Assembly (NCBI GenBank): GCA_005885555.1
Contig: VAWN01000035.1
Location: forward strand, 1 to 64,000
Direction of reading: 5' to 3'
DNA length: 64,000 nucleotides
From: Actinomycetota bacterium
GTDB lineage: Bacteria > Actinomycetota > Actinomycetes > Mycobacteriales > Micromonosporaceae
A model generated the notes under the pieces. The model searched no databases. It saw nothing but the letters and a program-made list of their open reading frames with translations, and was not told where the DNA came from. The translations under genes and the position numbers were made by a program. Each line of letters opens with the position of its first letter. Within the stretch, counting starts at the first letter, position 1. Below are positions 26,960-36,182 of this stretch, one piece after another.

Positions 26960-28111
26960 ATGCCCTACTACCGCCGCGCCGGTGAGGTACCGCCGAAGCG
27001 TCACACCCAGTTCCGCCGGCCCGACGGCGGCCTGTACGCCGAGGAGCTGATGGGTCAGGAGGGCTTCTCCTCCGACTCGTCGCTGCTCTACCACCGGCAC
27101 CCGCCGACCGCCATCGTGGCGGCCGAGGAGTTCACCCCGCCGGCCTGGTCCCGGCTGCCCAACCGGCCGCTCAAGCCGCGCCACTTCCAGACCCACAAGC
27201 TGGACACCTCGGGTGCCGATCCGGTACTCGGCCGCCAGCATCTGCTCGCCAACGACGACGTGCGACTGTCCTATGTGGTCGCAGAGCGCCCCTCCCCCTT
27301 GTACCGCAACGCAATCGGCGACGAGTGCCTGTACGTCGAGGAGGGCCGGGCGCTGATCGAGTCGACGTTCGGCGCGCTGGAACTGGCCGCCGGGGACTAC
27401 GCCATCATCCCGACCTCGGTGATCCACCGCATCGTGCCTGAGGGCACCGCCCGGCTCCTCGTCATCGAGGCCACCGGACACATCGGCCCACCGAAGCGGT
27501 ACCTGTCGGTGCGCGGCCAGTTCCTGGAGCACTCCCCGTACTGCGAGCGCGACCTGCGTGGCCCCGATCTCTTCCAGCGCGACGGCGACGAGACCGAGGT
27601 GCTCGTGCAGCACCGCCGCGGCTGGACCAAGCACGTCTACGCCAAGCACCCGTTCGACGTCGTCGGCTGGGACGGCTGCCTGTACCCCTGGGCGTTCTCC
27701 ATCCACGACTTCGAACCCATCACCGGCCGCGTGCACCAGCCGCCGCCGGTACACCAGACGTTCCAGGGGCCGAACTTCGTGATCTGCTCCTTCGTGCCCC
27801 GCAAGGTGGACTACCACCCGCTGGCCATCCCGGTGCCGTACCACCACCACAACACCGACTCCGACGAGGTGCTGTTCTACACCGGCGGCAACTACGAGGC
27901 ACGGCGCGGCTCGGGCATCGGACAGGGCTCGATCTCCTTGCACCCCAGCGGGTTCACCCATGGCCCGCAGCCGGGCGCGGTCGAGCGCGCGATCGGCGTG
28001 GACTACTTCGACGAGCTGGCCGTCATGGTCGACACCTTCCGGCCGCTGGACCTCTGCGAGCCGGCACTGTCCATTGAGGACAGTGCCTACGCCTGGACCT
28101 GGGCCAGATGA
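26960..28111 (+). CDS. hmgA: Homogentisate 1,2-dioxygenase
   Basis: A 383-residue cupin-type Fe(II) dioxygenase opening the homogentisate ring. The N-terminal cupin has IIPTSVIHRIVPEG. The C-terminal cupin carries PYHHHNTDSDEVLFYTGG, with the iron-binding His and Glu ligands, and SGFTHGPQPGA with the third His. It is shorter than the human enzyme, as usual in actinobacteria. It is divergent from the fahA operon across an 84-base region holding a perfect inverted repeat. Confidence 0.93.
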   Translation: MPYYRRAGEVPPKRHTQFRRPDGGLYAEELMGQEGFSSDSSLLYHRHPPTAIVAAEEFTPPAWSRLPNRPLKPRHFQTHKLDTSGADPVLGRQHLLANDDVRLSYVVAERPSPLYRNAIGDECLYVEEGRALIESTFGALELAAGDYAIIPTSVIHRIVPEGTARLLVIEATGHIGPPKRYLSVRGQFLEHSPYCERDLRGPDLFQRDGDETEVLVQHRRGWTKHVYAKHPFDVVGWDGCLYPWAFSIHDFEPITGRVHQPPPVHQTFQGPNFVICSFVPRKVDYHPLAIPVPYHHHNTDSDEVLFYTGGNYEARRGSGIGQGSISLHPSGFTHGPQPGAVERAIGVDYFDELAVMVDTFRPLDLCEPALSIEDSAYAWTWAR

Positions 28112-28135
28112 GTTGGCGCTCGCTGCGCTCGCGCG

Positions 28136-28171
28136 GCTCCGGGCCTCCTCAGGCGCCGCCCGGCCCGGAGC
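28136..28171. terminator. Bidirectional terminator hairpin
   Basis: The arms GCTCCGGGCC and GGCCCGGAGC are perfect over 10 bases, with a 16-base loop. It lies between the convergent hmgA and PPOX genes. No T run follows, as common in GC-rich actinobacteria. Confidence 0.7.
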
Positions 28172-28172
28172 G

Positions 28173-28559
28173 TCAACGGTCGACGACGCGGGTCGGGGTG
28201 ACCCGGACGACGACGCGCACGTTGTCCGGGCTGCCCTCGGTGAACGGCGTGCCGTCGTACTTGTGCGACAGCTCCTGGATCAGCTCCGGCCCGCCGTCCT
28301 CGGTCAGCGACACGGTGCCGCGTACCTCGACGTAGTGGTACGGGTCCGCCGGGTCGTACAGCGTCACGTTCACCCGCGGGTCGCGCTCCATGTTGCGGGT
28401 CTTGCGCCGGCCGCGGATGGTCGAGAAGACGATCTGGTCACCGTCCCGCTTGACCCACACCACGCTGGACTGCGGCGCGCCGTCCGGGTTGATGGTGGAC
28501 AGCACGGCGAACGTGGGTCCGTCGACGAGCCGCCTGGCGAGATCGGTGAGTGCGCTCAT
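28173..28559 (-). CDS. PPOX class F420-dependent oxidoreductase
   Basis: A 128-residue split beta-barrel flavin/deazaflavin protein. Motifs are [20 protein letters not shown], [23 protein letters not shown] and [15 protein letters not shown], typical of the F420-dependent PPOX family (TIGR03618-like). It probably reduces a small metabolite with F420H2 in the cytosol; the substrate is unknown. The ATG overlaps the ispF stop by four bases, so it is co-translated with the ispD-ispF pair. Confidence 0.85.
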   Translation of the reverse strand: MSALTDLARRLVDGPTFAVLSTINPDGAPQSSVVWVKRDGDQIVFSTIRGRRKTRNMERDPRVNVTLYDPADPYHYVEVRGTVSLTEDGGPELIQELSHKYDGTPFTEGSPDNVRVVVRVTPTRVVDR

Positions 28560-29035
28560 GCGTCCATCGGTACCACAAGGGCCACGGCGACCGCGGCCAA
28601 CCCCTCACCCCGGCCGGTCAGGCCCAGCCCGTCAGTGGTGGTGCCGGACACCGTCACCGGCGCGCCGAGCGCGGCACCGAGCGCCTCCTGCGCCTCGTCC
28701 CGGCGCGTCCCGATCTTCGGCGCGACGCCGATGACCTGAATCGACACATTTCCAATGGTGAATCCCGCGGCGCGCACCCGGCCCGCGGTCGCCGCAAGCA
28801 GGGCCGCACCCGGCGCACCGGCCCACTCGGGGCGCGCGGTGCCGAAGTTGGCGCCCAGGTCGCCCAGGCCGGCGGCGGACAGCAGCGCGTCGCAGGCGGC
28901 GTGCGCGGCCACGTCGCCGTCCGAGTGGCCGGCCAGTCCCGGTACGCCGGGCCACCGCAGGCCGGCGACCCAGCAGGGCCGGTCGGGGGCGAAGGCGTGC
29001 ACGTCGGTACCCACACCGACGCGGGGAATGATCAC
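28556..29035 (-). CDS. ispF: 2-C-methyl-D-erythritol 2,4-cyclodiphosphate synthase
   Basis: A 159-residue MEP-pathway enzyme forming the cyclic diphosphate from the CDP-methylerythritol phosphate. [11 protein letters not shown] gives the zinc Asp-x-His, and [19 protein letters not shown] and GDLGANF are conserved. [14 protein letters not shown] closes the protein. It overlaps ispD upstream and the PPOX gene downstream by four bases each. Confidence 0.95.
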   Translation of the reverse strand: MIIPRVGVGTDVHAFAPDRPCWVAGLRWPGVPGLAGHSDGDVAAHAACDALLSAAGLGDLGANFGTARPEWAGAPGAALLAATAGRVRAAGFTIGNVSIQVIGVAPKIGTRRDEAQEALGAALGAPVTVSGTTTDGLGLTGRGEGLAAVAVALVVPMDA

Positions 29036-29727
29036 GAGCCGAGGGTACCGCTGGCGAGCAGCGCCTCAGCGAACACCAGGTCCACCGGCCGGGTGATCTT
29101 GAAGGCGGCCTCGTGTCCGGGCACGGTACCCACCGCCACGCCGAGCTTCTCCACCAGCCCCGCATCGTCGGTGTGTTCGTCCGCGGCGGCCGCGTGCGCG
29201 GCGGCCAGCACCGCGCGCCGGAACCCTTGCGGCGTCTGCACCGCCCGCAGCACCGACCGGTCCACGGTCCCCACGACGGTACCGGCGGCGACCTCCTTGA
29301 TCGTGTCGATCACCGGCAGTACCGGGATGACCGCGTCGGCACCGCCCCGTACCGCGGCGGCAACCGCCTCGACGAGCGCCGTCGGCGCGAGCGCGCGGGC
29401 CGCGTCGTGCACCAGCACGATCTCGTACCCGTCGGGTACCGCGGCCAGCGCCGCCGCCACCGATGCCTGCCGGGTGTCCCCGCCCGCGACGACGACGGCA
29501 CCCGGCCCGGCGAACGCGCGGACCGCCACCACCTCCCCCGGCGGCGCGGCGATCACGACTGATCCGACCGACGGCGCCGCGCTGACCCGGGCCAGCGCGT
29601 GGCTCAACAACGGCTGCCCGACCAGCAACCGCAGGGCCTTCGGGGTACCGGTCCCGAGCCGCACCCCGAGACCGGCCGCCACAACGAGAACCGCGACGTC
29701 ACCGCGCGCAGCTGACTGCGCGGTCAC
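29032..29727 (-). CDS. ispD: 2-C-methyl-D-erythritol 4-phosphate cytidylyltransferase
   Basis: A 231-residue cytidylyltransferase of the MEP pathway. The CTP-binding loop [16 protein letters not shown] lies near the N-terminus. [11 protein letters not shown] and [10 protein letters not shown] hold the metal and substrate region, and [16 protein letters not shown] is conserved. GTG 29727 is chosen as the first start before the loop. The frame itself runs on into carD and is not a fusion. carD-ispD-ispF is the conserved actinobacterial order. Confidence 0.93.
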   Translation of the reverse strand: MTAQSAARGDVAVLVVAAGLGVRLGTGTPKALRLLVGQPLLSHALARVSAAPSVGSVVIAAPPGEVVAVRAFAGPGAVVVAGGDTRQASVAAALAAVPDGYEIVLVHDAARALAPTALVEAVAAAVRGGADAVIPVLPVIDTIKEVAAGTVVGTVDRSVLRAVQTPQGFRRAVLAAAHAAAADEHTDDAGLVEKLGVAVGTVPGHEAAFKITRPVDLVFAEALLASGTLGS

Positions 29728-29770
29728 ATCGCGGTCCTTGGGGGGAAACAGATTTCGCCGATTGGGCCGG

Positions 29771-30256
29771 TCAGGCCTCGGTAAGAACCTTGTCGAGGAG
29801 GATCTCCGCCTCGTCCTTCGTGCTCTTCTCGGCGAGCGCCACCTCGCCGACCAGGATGTCCCGGGCCTTGGCCAGCATGCGCTTCTCGCCGGCCGACAAC
29901 CCACGCTCCCGCTCGCGACGCCACAGGTCTCGCACGACCTCAGCGACCTTGAGCGGGTTGCCGGACGCCAACTTCTCCAGGTTGGCCTTGTAACGCCGCG
30001 ACCAGTTGGTCGGTTCCTCGGTGTGCGGAGCCCGGAGAACATCGAAGACCTTGGTGAGGCCTTCCTCTCCGACGACCTCACGGACACCGACGATCTCGGC
30101 GTTTTCGGCGGGTACCCGAACAGTCAGGTCACCCTGTGCAACCCGGAGCACAAGGTAGAGCTTCTCCTCGCCCTTGATGACCCGAGTCTCGATTGCCTCG
30201 ATGAGTGCGGCCCCGTGGTGGGGGTAGACAACGGTTTCGCCGACACTGAAAACCAT
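29771..30256 (-). CDS. carD: CarD-type RNA polymerase-binding transcription factor
   Basis: A 161-residue factor that stabilises open complexes at rRNA and other promoters. The N-terminal RNAP-interacting domain is [20 protein letters not shown]. The C-terminal helical DNA-binding domain contains [16 protein letters not shown] and [25 protein letters not shown] 30256 has AAGGGG 12 bases upstream. Essential in mycobacteria. It is first in the carD-ispD-ispF-PPOX operon. Confidence 0.95.
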   Translation of the reverse strand: MVFSVGETVVYPHHGAALIEAIETRVIKGEEKLYLVLRVAQGDLTVRVPAENAEIVGVREVVGEEGLTKVFDVLRAPHTEEPTNWSRRYKANLEKLASGNPLKVAEVVRDLWRRERERGLSAGEKRMLAKARDILVGEVALAEKSTKDEAEILLDKVLTEA

Positions 30257-30561
30257 AGGTTCGAAGCCCCTTTCGCTGTGTCTAGGGTAACACGGTGGTA
30301 CCCCCACAGCCCAGCCCAGGGGAGGGCGTTCGCGCTGGTCAGCACGGGTGTGAGCCCCGCATCCCGGGCTTGACACACACACTGATCCGTGCTTCCTCAC
30401 GAAGGGTAGCGGCATCGTGACCTGCCCGGATGGCAATTCGGGACATGTTGCATACATAGCCAGGAGTAACCATCTGACGGTTGGGGTACCCGTAGGGCCA
30501 ACTCCCACTGGCGCTACCCCGACGGGTGCGAGAAAGTGGACGCAAGGCCGAGGAGAACGTC
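30257..30561. other. Divergent promoter region of carD and a membrane protein gene
   Basis: These 305 bases hold no gene. On the carD side a GTTACCCTAGACA stretch about 25-40 bases before the ATG is a likely -10 region. On the other side a GGTTGGGGTACCCG stretch precedes the 30562 gene. It is slightly less GC-rich than coding DNA. Confidence 0.4.
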
Positions 30562-31311
30562 ATGGGCTCGCAGCGTGGGGACAACGGTGCCACACCCAAT
30601 GGCGGCGGCCTGCCCGACCTCCCTCCCGAGTGGGGGGTCGTCATCATTCCGGACGACCTGGCCGAGCTGACCCGGGAGTCCACCCAGGTCCGCCGCGAGC
30701 TGCGCTGGCAGACCCGGTCCGTCCGGTGGCGCCGCCGGCTGCATCTCAAGCCCCGCAAGGCCGGCCAGGAGAGCGTCGGGCTCGGGCTCCCTCTCCTGAT
30801 CATGGCGGTCGCCCTCATCGCGACACTCACCAGCCTCTTCGCGCTCGCCTGGCCGGGGGCCAGCGGGCATCAGGTCGCCAACCCGCCACGCCGCACGGGC
30901 ACCGGTTCCGGCACGCCTTCCGGCACCGGGCCGCAGGTAGCCGACCTCACCCTGGTCGCCGCCGACGGCAGCCGGGTACAACTGCGCAACAGCCTGCCCG
31001 CCGTGGTACTGCTCGCCGACGGTTGCGCCTGCACCGACCTGGAGTTCGACACGGCCCGGGCGGCACCGGCCGGGGTCAGCGTGCTCGCCGTCGGGCAGGT
31101 CGCTCCGGCGCTGCCCAGTCCGGTACCGATCGGGTTGCGGCTGCGGGCACTCGCCGACCCGGACGGCCGGCTGCGCAGCACGTACGGCGGCTCGCCACCG
31201 ACCGGCGGGGTCGTTGCGATCCTGGTCAAAGGCACCGGCGAGGTGATCCGGACGGCCCCCGGCGTCACCAAGGTCGACGACTTCGCCGCCGACCTAGCCA
31301 AACTCACCTGA
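30562..31311 (+). CDS. Membrane-anchored secreted protein, hypothetical
   Basis: A 249-residue protein. A cytosolic start with a charged stretch (RRELRWQTRSVRWRRRLHLK) precedes one membrane helix (LPLLIMAVALIATLTSLFAL, about 76-95). The outside domain, about 120-249, has a thioredoxin-like order of strands with a CxC (DGCACTDLEF) in the place of a redox motif, then PDGRLRSTYGG and GTGEVIRTAPG. It resembles peroxiredoxin/TlpA-like secreted proteins, but the active site is not canonical. ATG 30562 has GGAG at a good distance. Confidence 0.65.
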   Translation: MGSQRGDNGATPNGGGLPDLPPEWGVVIIPDDLAELTRESTQVRRELRWQTRSVRWRRRLHLKPRKAGQESVGLGLPLLIMAVALIATLTSLFALAWPGASGHQVANPPRRTGTGSGTPSGTGPQVADLTLVAADGSRVQLRNSLPAVVLLADGCACTDLEFDTARAAPAGVSVLAVGQVAPALPSPVPIGLRLRALADPDGRLRSTYGGSPPTGGVVAILVKGTGEVIRTAPGVTKVDDFAADLAKLT

Positions 31312-31370
31312 GCCCCGCCCCACCCCGCCCCACCCCACCGCCCCCGCTCGCCGCGCTCACCCCGCCACGC

Positions 31371-31458
31371 CCCGCTCGCCGATCTTGGACTTGTGGTGCC
31401 CGACTCGCGGAGCGGCGCGCCTTTTGTCGCGGACACAACTCCAAGATCGGCGAGCGGG
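31371..31458. repeat. Long imperfect palindrome sharing the GATCTTGGA core
   Basis: Arms of 25 bases (31371-31395 and 31434-31458) match with one mismatch and flank a 38-base centre. The stem contains GATCTTGGAC, the same core as in the two 52-bp repeats. It lies between convergent genes, so it may also terminate transcription. Confidence 0.85.
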
Positions 31459-31486
31459 GGCGCGGGGTGGGGCGGGGGGCGGCGGG

Positions 31487-32554
31487 TCAGGTGCGGGACA
31501 GGAGGGCTGCGTAGAGGGTCAGGCCGGGGCCGAAGGCGAGGGCCACGATCCACTCCCGGTCCGCGGCACGCAGTGCCTCCACGATCATCAGTACCGTCGG
31601 CGAAGAGCAGTTGCCGTGCTCGGCCAGTACCCGACGGGACGGCGCCAGGTCGTCATCGGTCAAACCGAGCCGGGACTGGATGACGTCGAGGATCCGCGGC
31701 CCGCCCGGGTGCACCGCCCAACCGTCCACATCGGACAGTGCCAGCCCGTGCCGGCCGAGCAGGTCGGCGACCAGCGGGCCGACATGCGCGTCGAGCACGT
31801 CGGGTACCCGGTTCGACAGGCCCATCCGGAAGCCCAGATCGGTCACGTCCCAGGTCATCTGGTCGGCGGCGGTCGCATCGGTCACCGAAACGACGTCCAG
31901 CAACCGGTACCCCTTCGCGGAAGGCCGGACCACGACGGCGGCCGCGGCGTCGGAGAACAGCGCGTGCGCGACGATCTGCTCCGCCTCGGCGGTCGGCGGC
32001 TGCACGTGCAGGCTGGTCAGCTCCAGGCAGAGCAGCGCGGCGGGGCGGCCCCGCGAGCGCACGAAGTCGCCGACCACGCCGAGCCCGGGCAGCGCCGCGT
32101 AGCAGCCCATGTGCCCGATGAACAGCCGCTGCGCGTCGGCCGGCATGCCCAGGTCACGGGCGAGCAGGATGTCCAGCCCCGGCGTCACGTACCCGGTGCA
32201 CGAGCACACCGCGAACAGCCCGACCTCGGCGGCGGGCAGGCCGGCCGCGGCCAGCGCGTCGCCCACCGCGGCCTTGCCGAGCGGGAGCGCCTCGGTGAGG
32301 TACCGGCGCATCCGCCGCTCGGTCGACCAGCCGGACACGTCCTCGACGAGCGGGTTGAGCGCGCCGTGCCGGGTCACCACGCCGGAGTTGGCGAACAGCC
32401 GCGACGCGAGGGCGCGCTGCACACCCGTGTAGTGCGTCGCGAAGAACCCGCGCCACAGGTCGTCCTGGCGCAGCGCGGGCGGGTGTGAGACGCCGATCCC
32501 GCAGACGAGCGCTGGCTGGGGGCCGCTCCGACGCGCTACGCGGCCGCGGCTCAC
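31487..32554 (-). CDS. Type III polyketide synthase
   Basis: A 355-residue chalcone-synthase-like homodimeric ketosynthase that condenses malonyl units on an acyl-CoA. The catalytic Cys is residue 151 in FIGHMGCYAALPGLG, with His in GWAVHPGGPRI and Asn in EHGNCSSPTVL. GYVTPGLD precedes the active Cys as usual. GTG 32554 overlaps the stop of the upstream flavoenzyme gene by four bases. The neighbouring methyltransferase and UbiA prenyltransferase suggest an alkylated, prenylated, methylated phenol or quinone, as in the alkyl-O-dihydrogeranyl-methoxyhydroquinone cluster of Actinoplanes. Confidence 0.92.
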   Translation of the reverse strand: MSRGRVARRSGPQPALVCGIGVSHPPALRQDDLWRGFFATHYTGVQRALASRLFANSGVVTRHGALNPLVEDVSGWSTERRMRRYLTEALPLGKAAVGDALAAAGLPAAEVGLFAVCSCTGYVTPGLDILLARDLGMPADAQRLFIGHMGCYAALPGLGVVGDFVRSRGRPAALLCLELTSLHVQPPTAEAEQIVAHALFSDAAAAVVVRPSAKGYRLLDVVSVTDATAADQMTWDVTDLGFRMGLSNRVPDVLDAHVGPLVADLLGRHGLALSDVDGWAVHPGGPRILDVIQSRLGLTDDDLAPSRRVLAEHGNCSSPTVLMIVEALRAADREWIVALAFGPGLTLYAALLSRT

Positions 32555-33714
32555 CACCGCGGCGCCGATCCGTCGGCGTCCGGGTCGCCGCCCAGCGCCG
32601 CGATGCCCAGCCAGTCGGCGCACACGTCGGACGTGGCCGGCTGCAGGGAACCGCAGCGGGCGTCGCGGTACAGCCGTTCCAGGGGGTTGCCGCGGCGGGT
32701 GGCCGAGGTACCGGCGGCCTCCAGCATGCTCGCGGCCACCTCGGCGGCGGTGGTACCGGCGAGCAGCTTCGCCCGCCACACCCAGCGGTTGGTTGCGGTG
32801 TCCCCCGGCGCGGCGTCGACCCGGCGGGCGGCCTCGGTGACGACCAGCCGCGCGGCGGCCACGGCGGCGTCGGCCCGCCCGATCCGGGCGCGCACGTTGG
32901 GCAGGCTGGCCAGGCCCCGCCCGGTCAGATGGGTCACCGCGGCGTCGATCGCGGCCTGCGCGACGCCGACGTACACGGCCGCATAGCTGGCCACCAGCCA
33001 ATGTGGCATCAGCTGCGCGAACCACAGCGCCAGCCCCTCGACGCCGCCGAGCAGCGTGCCGTGGGGTATCCGCACGTCGAGGTGCATGTCGTGGGAACAG
33101 GTCGCGCGCATGCCCAGCGCGTCCCAGGTCGGTTCGATGCTCAGGCCCGGCGTGCCGGCCGGTACCAGGAACTGCGACACCGTCTGCGGATCGTCGGCAC
33201 GGCGCGCGGCGACGAGGTATGCGTCGGCGTGTCCGGCGCCGGAGACGAACGTCTTGGCGCCCTTGATGCGGTACCCGCCGTCCTCGCGGGTGTACACAGT
33301 GGACAGTTGGGAGAGCCGGGAACCGACGCCCCGCTCGCTCATCGCGACCGCGTAGAACCTGCCCTCGGCGGCACCACGCAGGAACTCGTCGCGGGCCTGA
33401 AAGAACTCGTCGGGTACCCCGAGCGCCGACGCCATCGACGGCGGTATCCCGGCCAGCGCACCGGTGATCGAGGCGTGCATGTTGAACACCAGCGCGGTGG
33501 CGCCGCTGCCGCGGGCCAGCTCGTAGGCCACGTCGGCGTAGTCGGCGAACCCGGCCCCGAGCCCGCCGAGCCGGACCGGCACCATCAGCCCGAACAGGCC
33601 GACCGTGCGCAGGTCGGCGAAATCGTCGACCGGGAAGCTGCCGTCGCGGTCGTGCGCGGCCGCCCGCGCGGCGAACCGCGGCGCCACCCGTCGCGCATCG
33701 TCAACGGCCGTCAC
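32551..33714 (-). CDS. Acyl-CoA dehydrogenase-like flavoprotein, probable monooxygenase
   Basis: A 387-residue acyl-CoA dehydrogenase-fold flavoprotein. The FAD domain shows GFADYADVAYELARGSGATALVF, MSERGVGSRLSQLSTVYT and YRIKGAKTFVSGAGHADAYLV. The C-terminal helical domain starts at GVEGLALWFAQLMPHWL. The catalytic Glu of true dehydrogenases is not evident, so it may be a flavin hydroxylase of the HpaB/DszC kind. It is coupled to the polyketide synthase by a four-base overlap and probably hydroxylates its phenolic product. Confidence 0.8.
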   Translation of the reverse strand: MTAVDDARRVAPRFAARAAAHDRDGSFPVDDFADLRTVGLFGLMVPVRLGGLGAGFADYADVAYELARGSGATALVFNMHASITGALAGIPPSMASALGVPDEFFQARDEFLRGAAEGRFYAVAMSERGVGSRLSQLSTVYTREDGGYRIKGAKTFVSGAGHADAYLVAARRADDPQTVSQFLVPAGTPGLSIEPTWDALGMRATCSHDMHLDVRIPHGTLLGGVEGLALWFAQLMPHWLVASYAAVYVGVAQAAIDAAVTHLTGRGLASLPNVRARIGRADAAVAAARLVVTEAARRVDAAPGDTATNRWVWRAKLLAGTTAAEVAASMLEAAGTSATRRGNPLERLYRDARCGSLQPATSDVCADWLGIAALGGDPDADGSAPRW

Positions 33715-33756
33715 GACGCCTCCTGGTTCGCTTCGCCCGGCGTTCCGGTGCGGCGC

Positions 33757-34446
33757 TCACGATTTGACCCCGCGCCCCTGGTACAGCACGGCTGTGCTCC
33801 ACGTCGGTACCATGCCCACCGTCCCTCGTCGGGTCACCAGCCAGCGCGCCAGGTCCAGCGCGGCCGGTCGTAGGCCGCGTACCCCCAGCCGTACCCCATG
33901 CCGCGCGCATTCATCCACAAGTATGCGTGGGGAGACGAACAGCTCCGGATCATGCAGTCCGGCGATGGCCGGTTCGATCCGCTCGGCCAGCGTCACCGCG
34001 AGGAACCGGCTCAGCGCGGTCGCGTTGAGCGTGTCGAGGACCAGTACCCCACCCGGCCGCAGCACCCGGCACGCTTCGGTCACCACGGCCGGCCAGCCGG
34101 GCACGTGCTCCAGCAGCTCACCGGCGCTCACCACGTCGGCGCAGCCGTCGGCGAGCGGGAGCCGGGTGGCGTCGGCGCGGATCGCGTCCACGCCGTGCGC
34201 GGCCGCCTGCGCCAGCGCCGAGCTGACAAGATCGATGCCGAGGTGCCGGTACCCCTTGGGCTCGACGTGCGGCGCGAGCAGCCCGGCGCCGCAACCCAGG
34301 TCGACCAGCACGGCGCCGGGGCGGGCCGCGGGCGGCACGAGCCGCGCCCGCGCCGCGGCCAGGCCGTGCAGCATCGTGAACACCCCGCCGGGCCGCCACC
34401 ACTCCTGGGAGAGCAGGTCGTACTGCGCGAGATCGTTCCGCGGCAC
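33757..34446 (-). CDS. UbiG-like SAM-dependent O-methyltransferase
   Basis: A 229-residue class I methyltransferase. Motif I is LVDLGCGAGLLAPHV. DLVSSALAQAAAHG and ADVVSAGELLEHVPGWP are motifs II and III. It resembles UbiG, the 2-polyprenyl-6-hydroxyphenol methylase. GTG 34446 gives the family start VPRNDLAQYDLLSQEWWRPGG and has a CAAGCT box six bases upstream. GTGs at 34479 and 34482 are possible. It heads the three-gene minus-strand arm of the polyketide cluster and likely methylates a phenolic hydroxyl. Confidence 0.85.
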   Translation of the reverse strand: MPRNDLAQYDLLSQEWWRPGGVFTMLHGLAAARARLVPPAARPGAVLVDLGCGAGLLAPHVEPKGYRHLGIDLVSSALAQAAAHGVDAIRADATRLPLADGCADVVSAGELLEHVPGWPAVVTEACRVLRPGGVLVLDTLNATALSRFLAVTLAERIEPAIAGLHDPELFVSPRILVDECARHGVRLGVRGLRPAALDLARWLVTRRGTVGMVPTWSTAVLYQGRGVKS

Positions 34447-34492
34447 CGTCTGAGCTTGGCACGGATCGAGGTGAGCCACCACACTTGCCGTC

Positions 34493-35308
34493 GTGCCCCG
34501 CGTCCTGGACCTGCTGCGCTCGTCCCACCCGGAGCCGGCGGCGGCGGTCACCGCCGTGGCCGCGCTGCTCGCCGTCATGGTCGGGCGCGGCGCGGGCGGT
34601 GCGGTCGCCGTCGGTGCCGCGATCGGCGCCAGCCAGCTCTGTGTGGGCTGGACGAACGACTGGCTCGACGCCGGCCGGGACCGGGCCGTGGGCCGCCGGG
34701 ACAAACCCGTCGCGGCCGGGCGGGTGTCCCGGCGCGCGGTCGCGCTGGCCGCCGTCGTGTCGGGTCTGGCGGTGGTACCGCTGGCGTTGCTCTCCGGCCC
34801 GCGCGCCGCCGCGGCCGCCACGCTGGGCCTGGTGAGCGGGCTGTCCTACGACTGGCCGCTGAAATTCACCGTGCTGTCGCCGCTGCCGTACCTGGTCTCG
34901 TTCGGAGTGCTGCCGGCGTTCGTGGTGCTGGGCAAGCCGGCGGTACCGCCGTGGTGGCTGGTCGCCGCCGGCGCGCTGCTCGGCGGCGGGGCGCACTTCG
35001 TCAACGTGCTGCCGGACCTGGCCGACGACGCGCGGACGGGGGTCCGCGGGCTGCCCCAGCGGCTCGGCCCGACCGGCTCGTGGCTGGCCGGCGGCGCGCT
35101 GCTGCTGGCCGCGACCACCGTGCTGGTCTTCGGCCCGCCGGGAGCGCCGTCGTGGGCCGGCATCGCGATCCTGGCCGCCGCCGCGGTGGTGCTGCCGACC
35201 GGGTGGTACCTGTCCCGCCGGCCCGGTTCCCGTGCGCCCTTCCGGGCCGTCCTGATCGTGGCGCTCGCCGACGTCGTGCTTCTGCTGATCTCGGGTACCG
35301 GGGCCTGA
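34493..35308 (+). CDS. UbiA family prenyltransferase
   Basis: A 271-residue integral membrane enzyme with about eight helices. The first Asp-rich motif is NDWLDAGRDRAVGRRDKP and the second is the weaker NVLPDLADDARTGVRG. It attaches a prenyl chain to an aromatic acceptor. The GTG start lies 46 bases from the divergent methyltransferase start, so both share a control region. The acceptor is likely the product of the adjacent type III polyketide synthase. Confidence 0.88.
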   Translation: MPRVLDLLRSSHPEPAAAVTAVAALLAVMVGRGAGGAVAVGAAIGASQLCVGWTNDWLDAGRDRAVGRRDKPVAAGRVSRRAVALAAVVSGLAVVPLALLSGPRAAAAATLGLVSGLSYDWPLKFTVLSPLPYLVSFGVLPAFVVLGKPAVPPWWLVAAGALLGGGAHFVNVLPDLADDARTGVRGLPQRLGPTGSWLAGGALLLAATTVLVFGPPGAPSWAGIAILAAAAVVLPTGWYLSRRPGSRAPFRAVLIVALADVVLLLISGTGA

Positions 35309-35374
35309 AGCGAACCGCGCCACGACCGGCTACTACGCTGTACCGCGGTCCTGCTAGCTACGAGGAGGCGCGCT

Positions 35375-36145
35375 GTGACCCGCTGGAACCGTGGGCCGCT
35401 GGCCGTGGGCGGCCTCGCCGTCGCCGGAGCCCTGACCGCCACGCTGCTCAGCGCGTGCGGCGCCGGGCAGATCGCGCAGACGGCCGGCATCCAGCCCGGC
35501 GTACCGGGAGTGAACGCGCAGGCGCCCGGCCGGCTCGTTTTCGTGCGCAACGCCACCGTCGACTATGCCGGGCCGAAGGGATACCCGAAGGGAGCCAGCG
35601 CGCCGCTGTCGTTCTGGGTCTTCAACGACGGCCAGGAGCCGGTCAACCTCGTCGGGGTGACCGGGGCGCAGGTCACCCTCGACGGCCGGGCGCTGCCGGT
35701 ACAGGTGACGGCGCTGTCCGGGGCGGCGAGCGCCTCGCCGTGCGTGTCGCCCCGCTCGCCGAGCGCCGGGCCGCTTCCGGGGGTCAGCGCCTCGGCGTCC
35801 CCGCTGCCCTCGACGTCCGGTCCCGCCAAGCCCTCGGGGTCGGCTTCGGCGTCCGCCTCGCCCTCGCCGTCCGCGTCGCCGTCGGCCAGCCCGAGCCCGA
35901 CCGGCGCGACCAGCTTCACCATGACGATCCCCTCGTCCGGCTGCGTGGAGCTGAGCGCGCGGGCCGCCCAGTACCTCCAGGTCGGCGCCCTGCCCGAGCC
36001 GCTGGGCAACCAGCAGGCGGTCCGGGCGGTCTTCCAGTTCACCGCGTCGGACGGGCAGAACTTCACGATCGGCGACCAGAACCCGCCGCTGGACCTGCCG
36101 GTGGCGCCGCCGTCCAGCGCCCTGCCGCGGCCCTCGGCCACCTGA
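35375..36145 (+). CDS. Lipoprotein with Ser/Ala/Pro-rich insertion
   Basis: A 256-residue lipoprotein. The signal peptide ends in the lipobox LLSACG with Cys at about 28. A beta domain (GRLVFVRNATVDY, PVNLVGVTGAQVTLDG) is interrupted by a low-complexity ASASPSPSASPS stretch (about 125-185), and a closing strand domain has CVELSARAAQYLQV. It resembles copper-chaperone/PCu(A)C-like or DUF461-type lipoproteins, but no metal ligands are clear. An AGGAGG-like SD precedes the GTG. Confidence 0.75.
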   Translation: MTRWNRGPLAVGGLAVAGALTATLLSACGAGQIAQTAGIQPGVPGVNAQAPGRLVFVRNATVDYAGPKGYPKGASAPLSFWVFNDGQEPVNLVGVTGAQVTLDGRALPVQVTALSGAASASPCVSPRSPSAGPLPGVSASASPLPSTSGPAKPSGSASASASPSPSASPSASPSPTGATSFTMTIPSSGCVELSARAAQYLQVGALPEPLGNQQAVRAVFQFTASDGQNFTIGDQNPPLDLPVAPPSSALPRPSAT

Positions 36146-36170
36146 GCCGTTCCTGTCGTACACCCGGGGT

Positions 36171-36176
36171 ACCTTT
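36171..36176 (+). promoter_or_regulatory. Leaderless -10 element of radA
   Basis: TACCTT lies six bases before the GTG of radA, with no SD between. It overlaps a GGTACC word. Confidence 0.45.
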
Positions 36177-36182
36177 TCGCCC

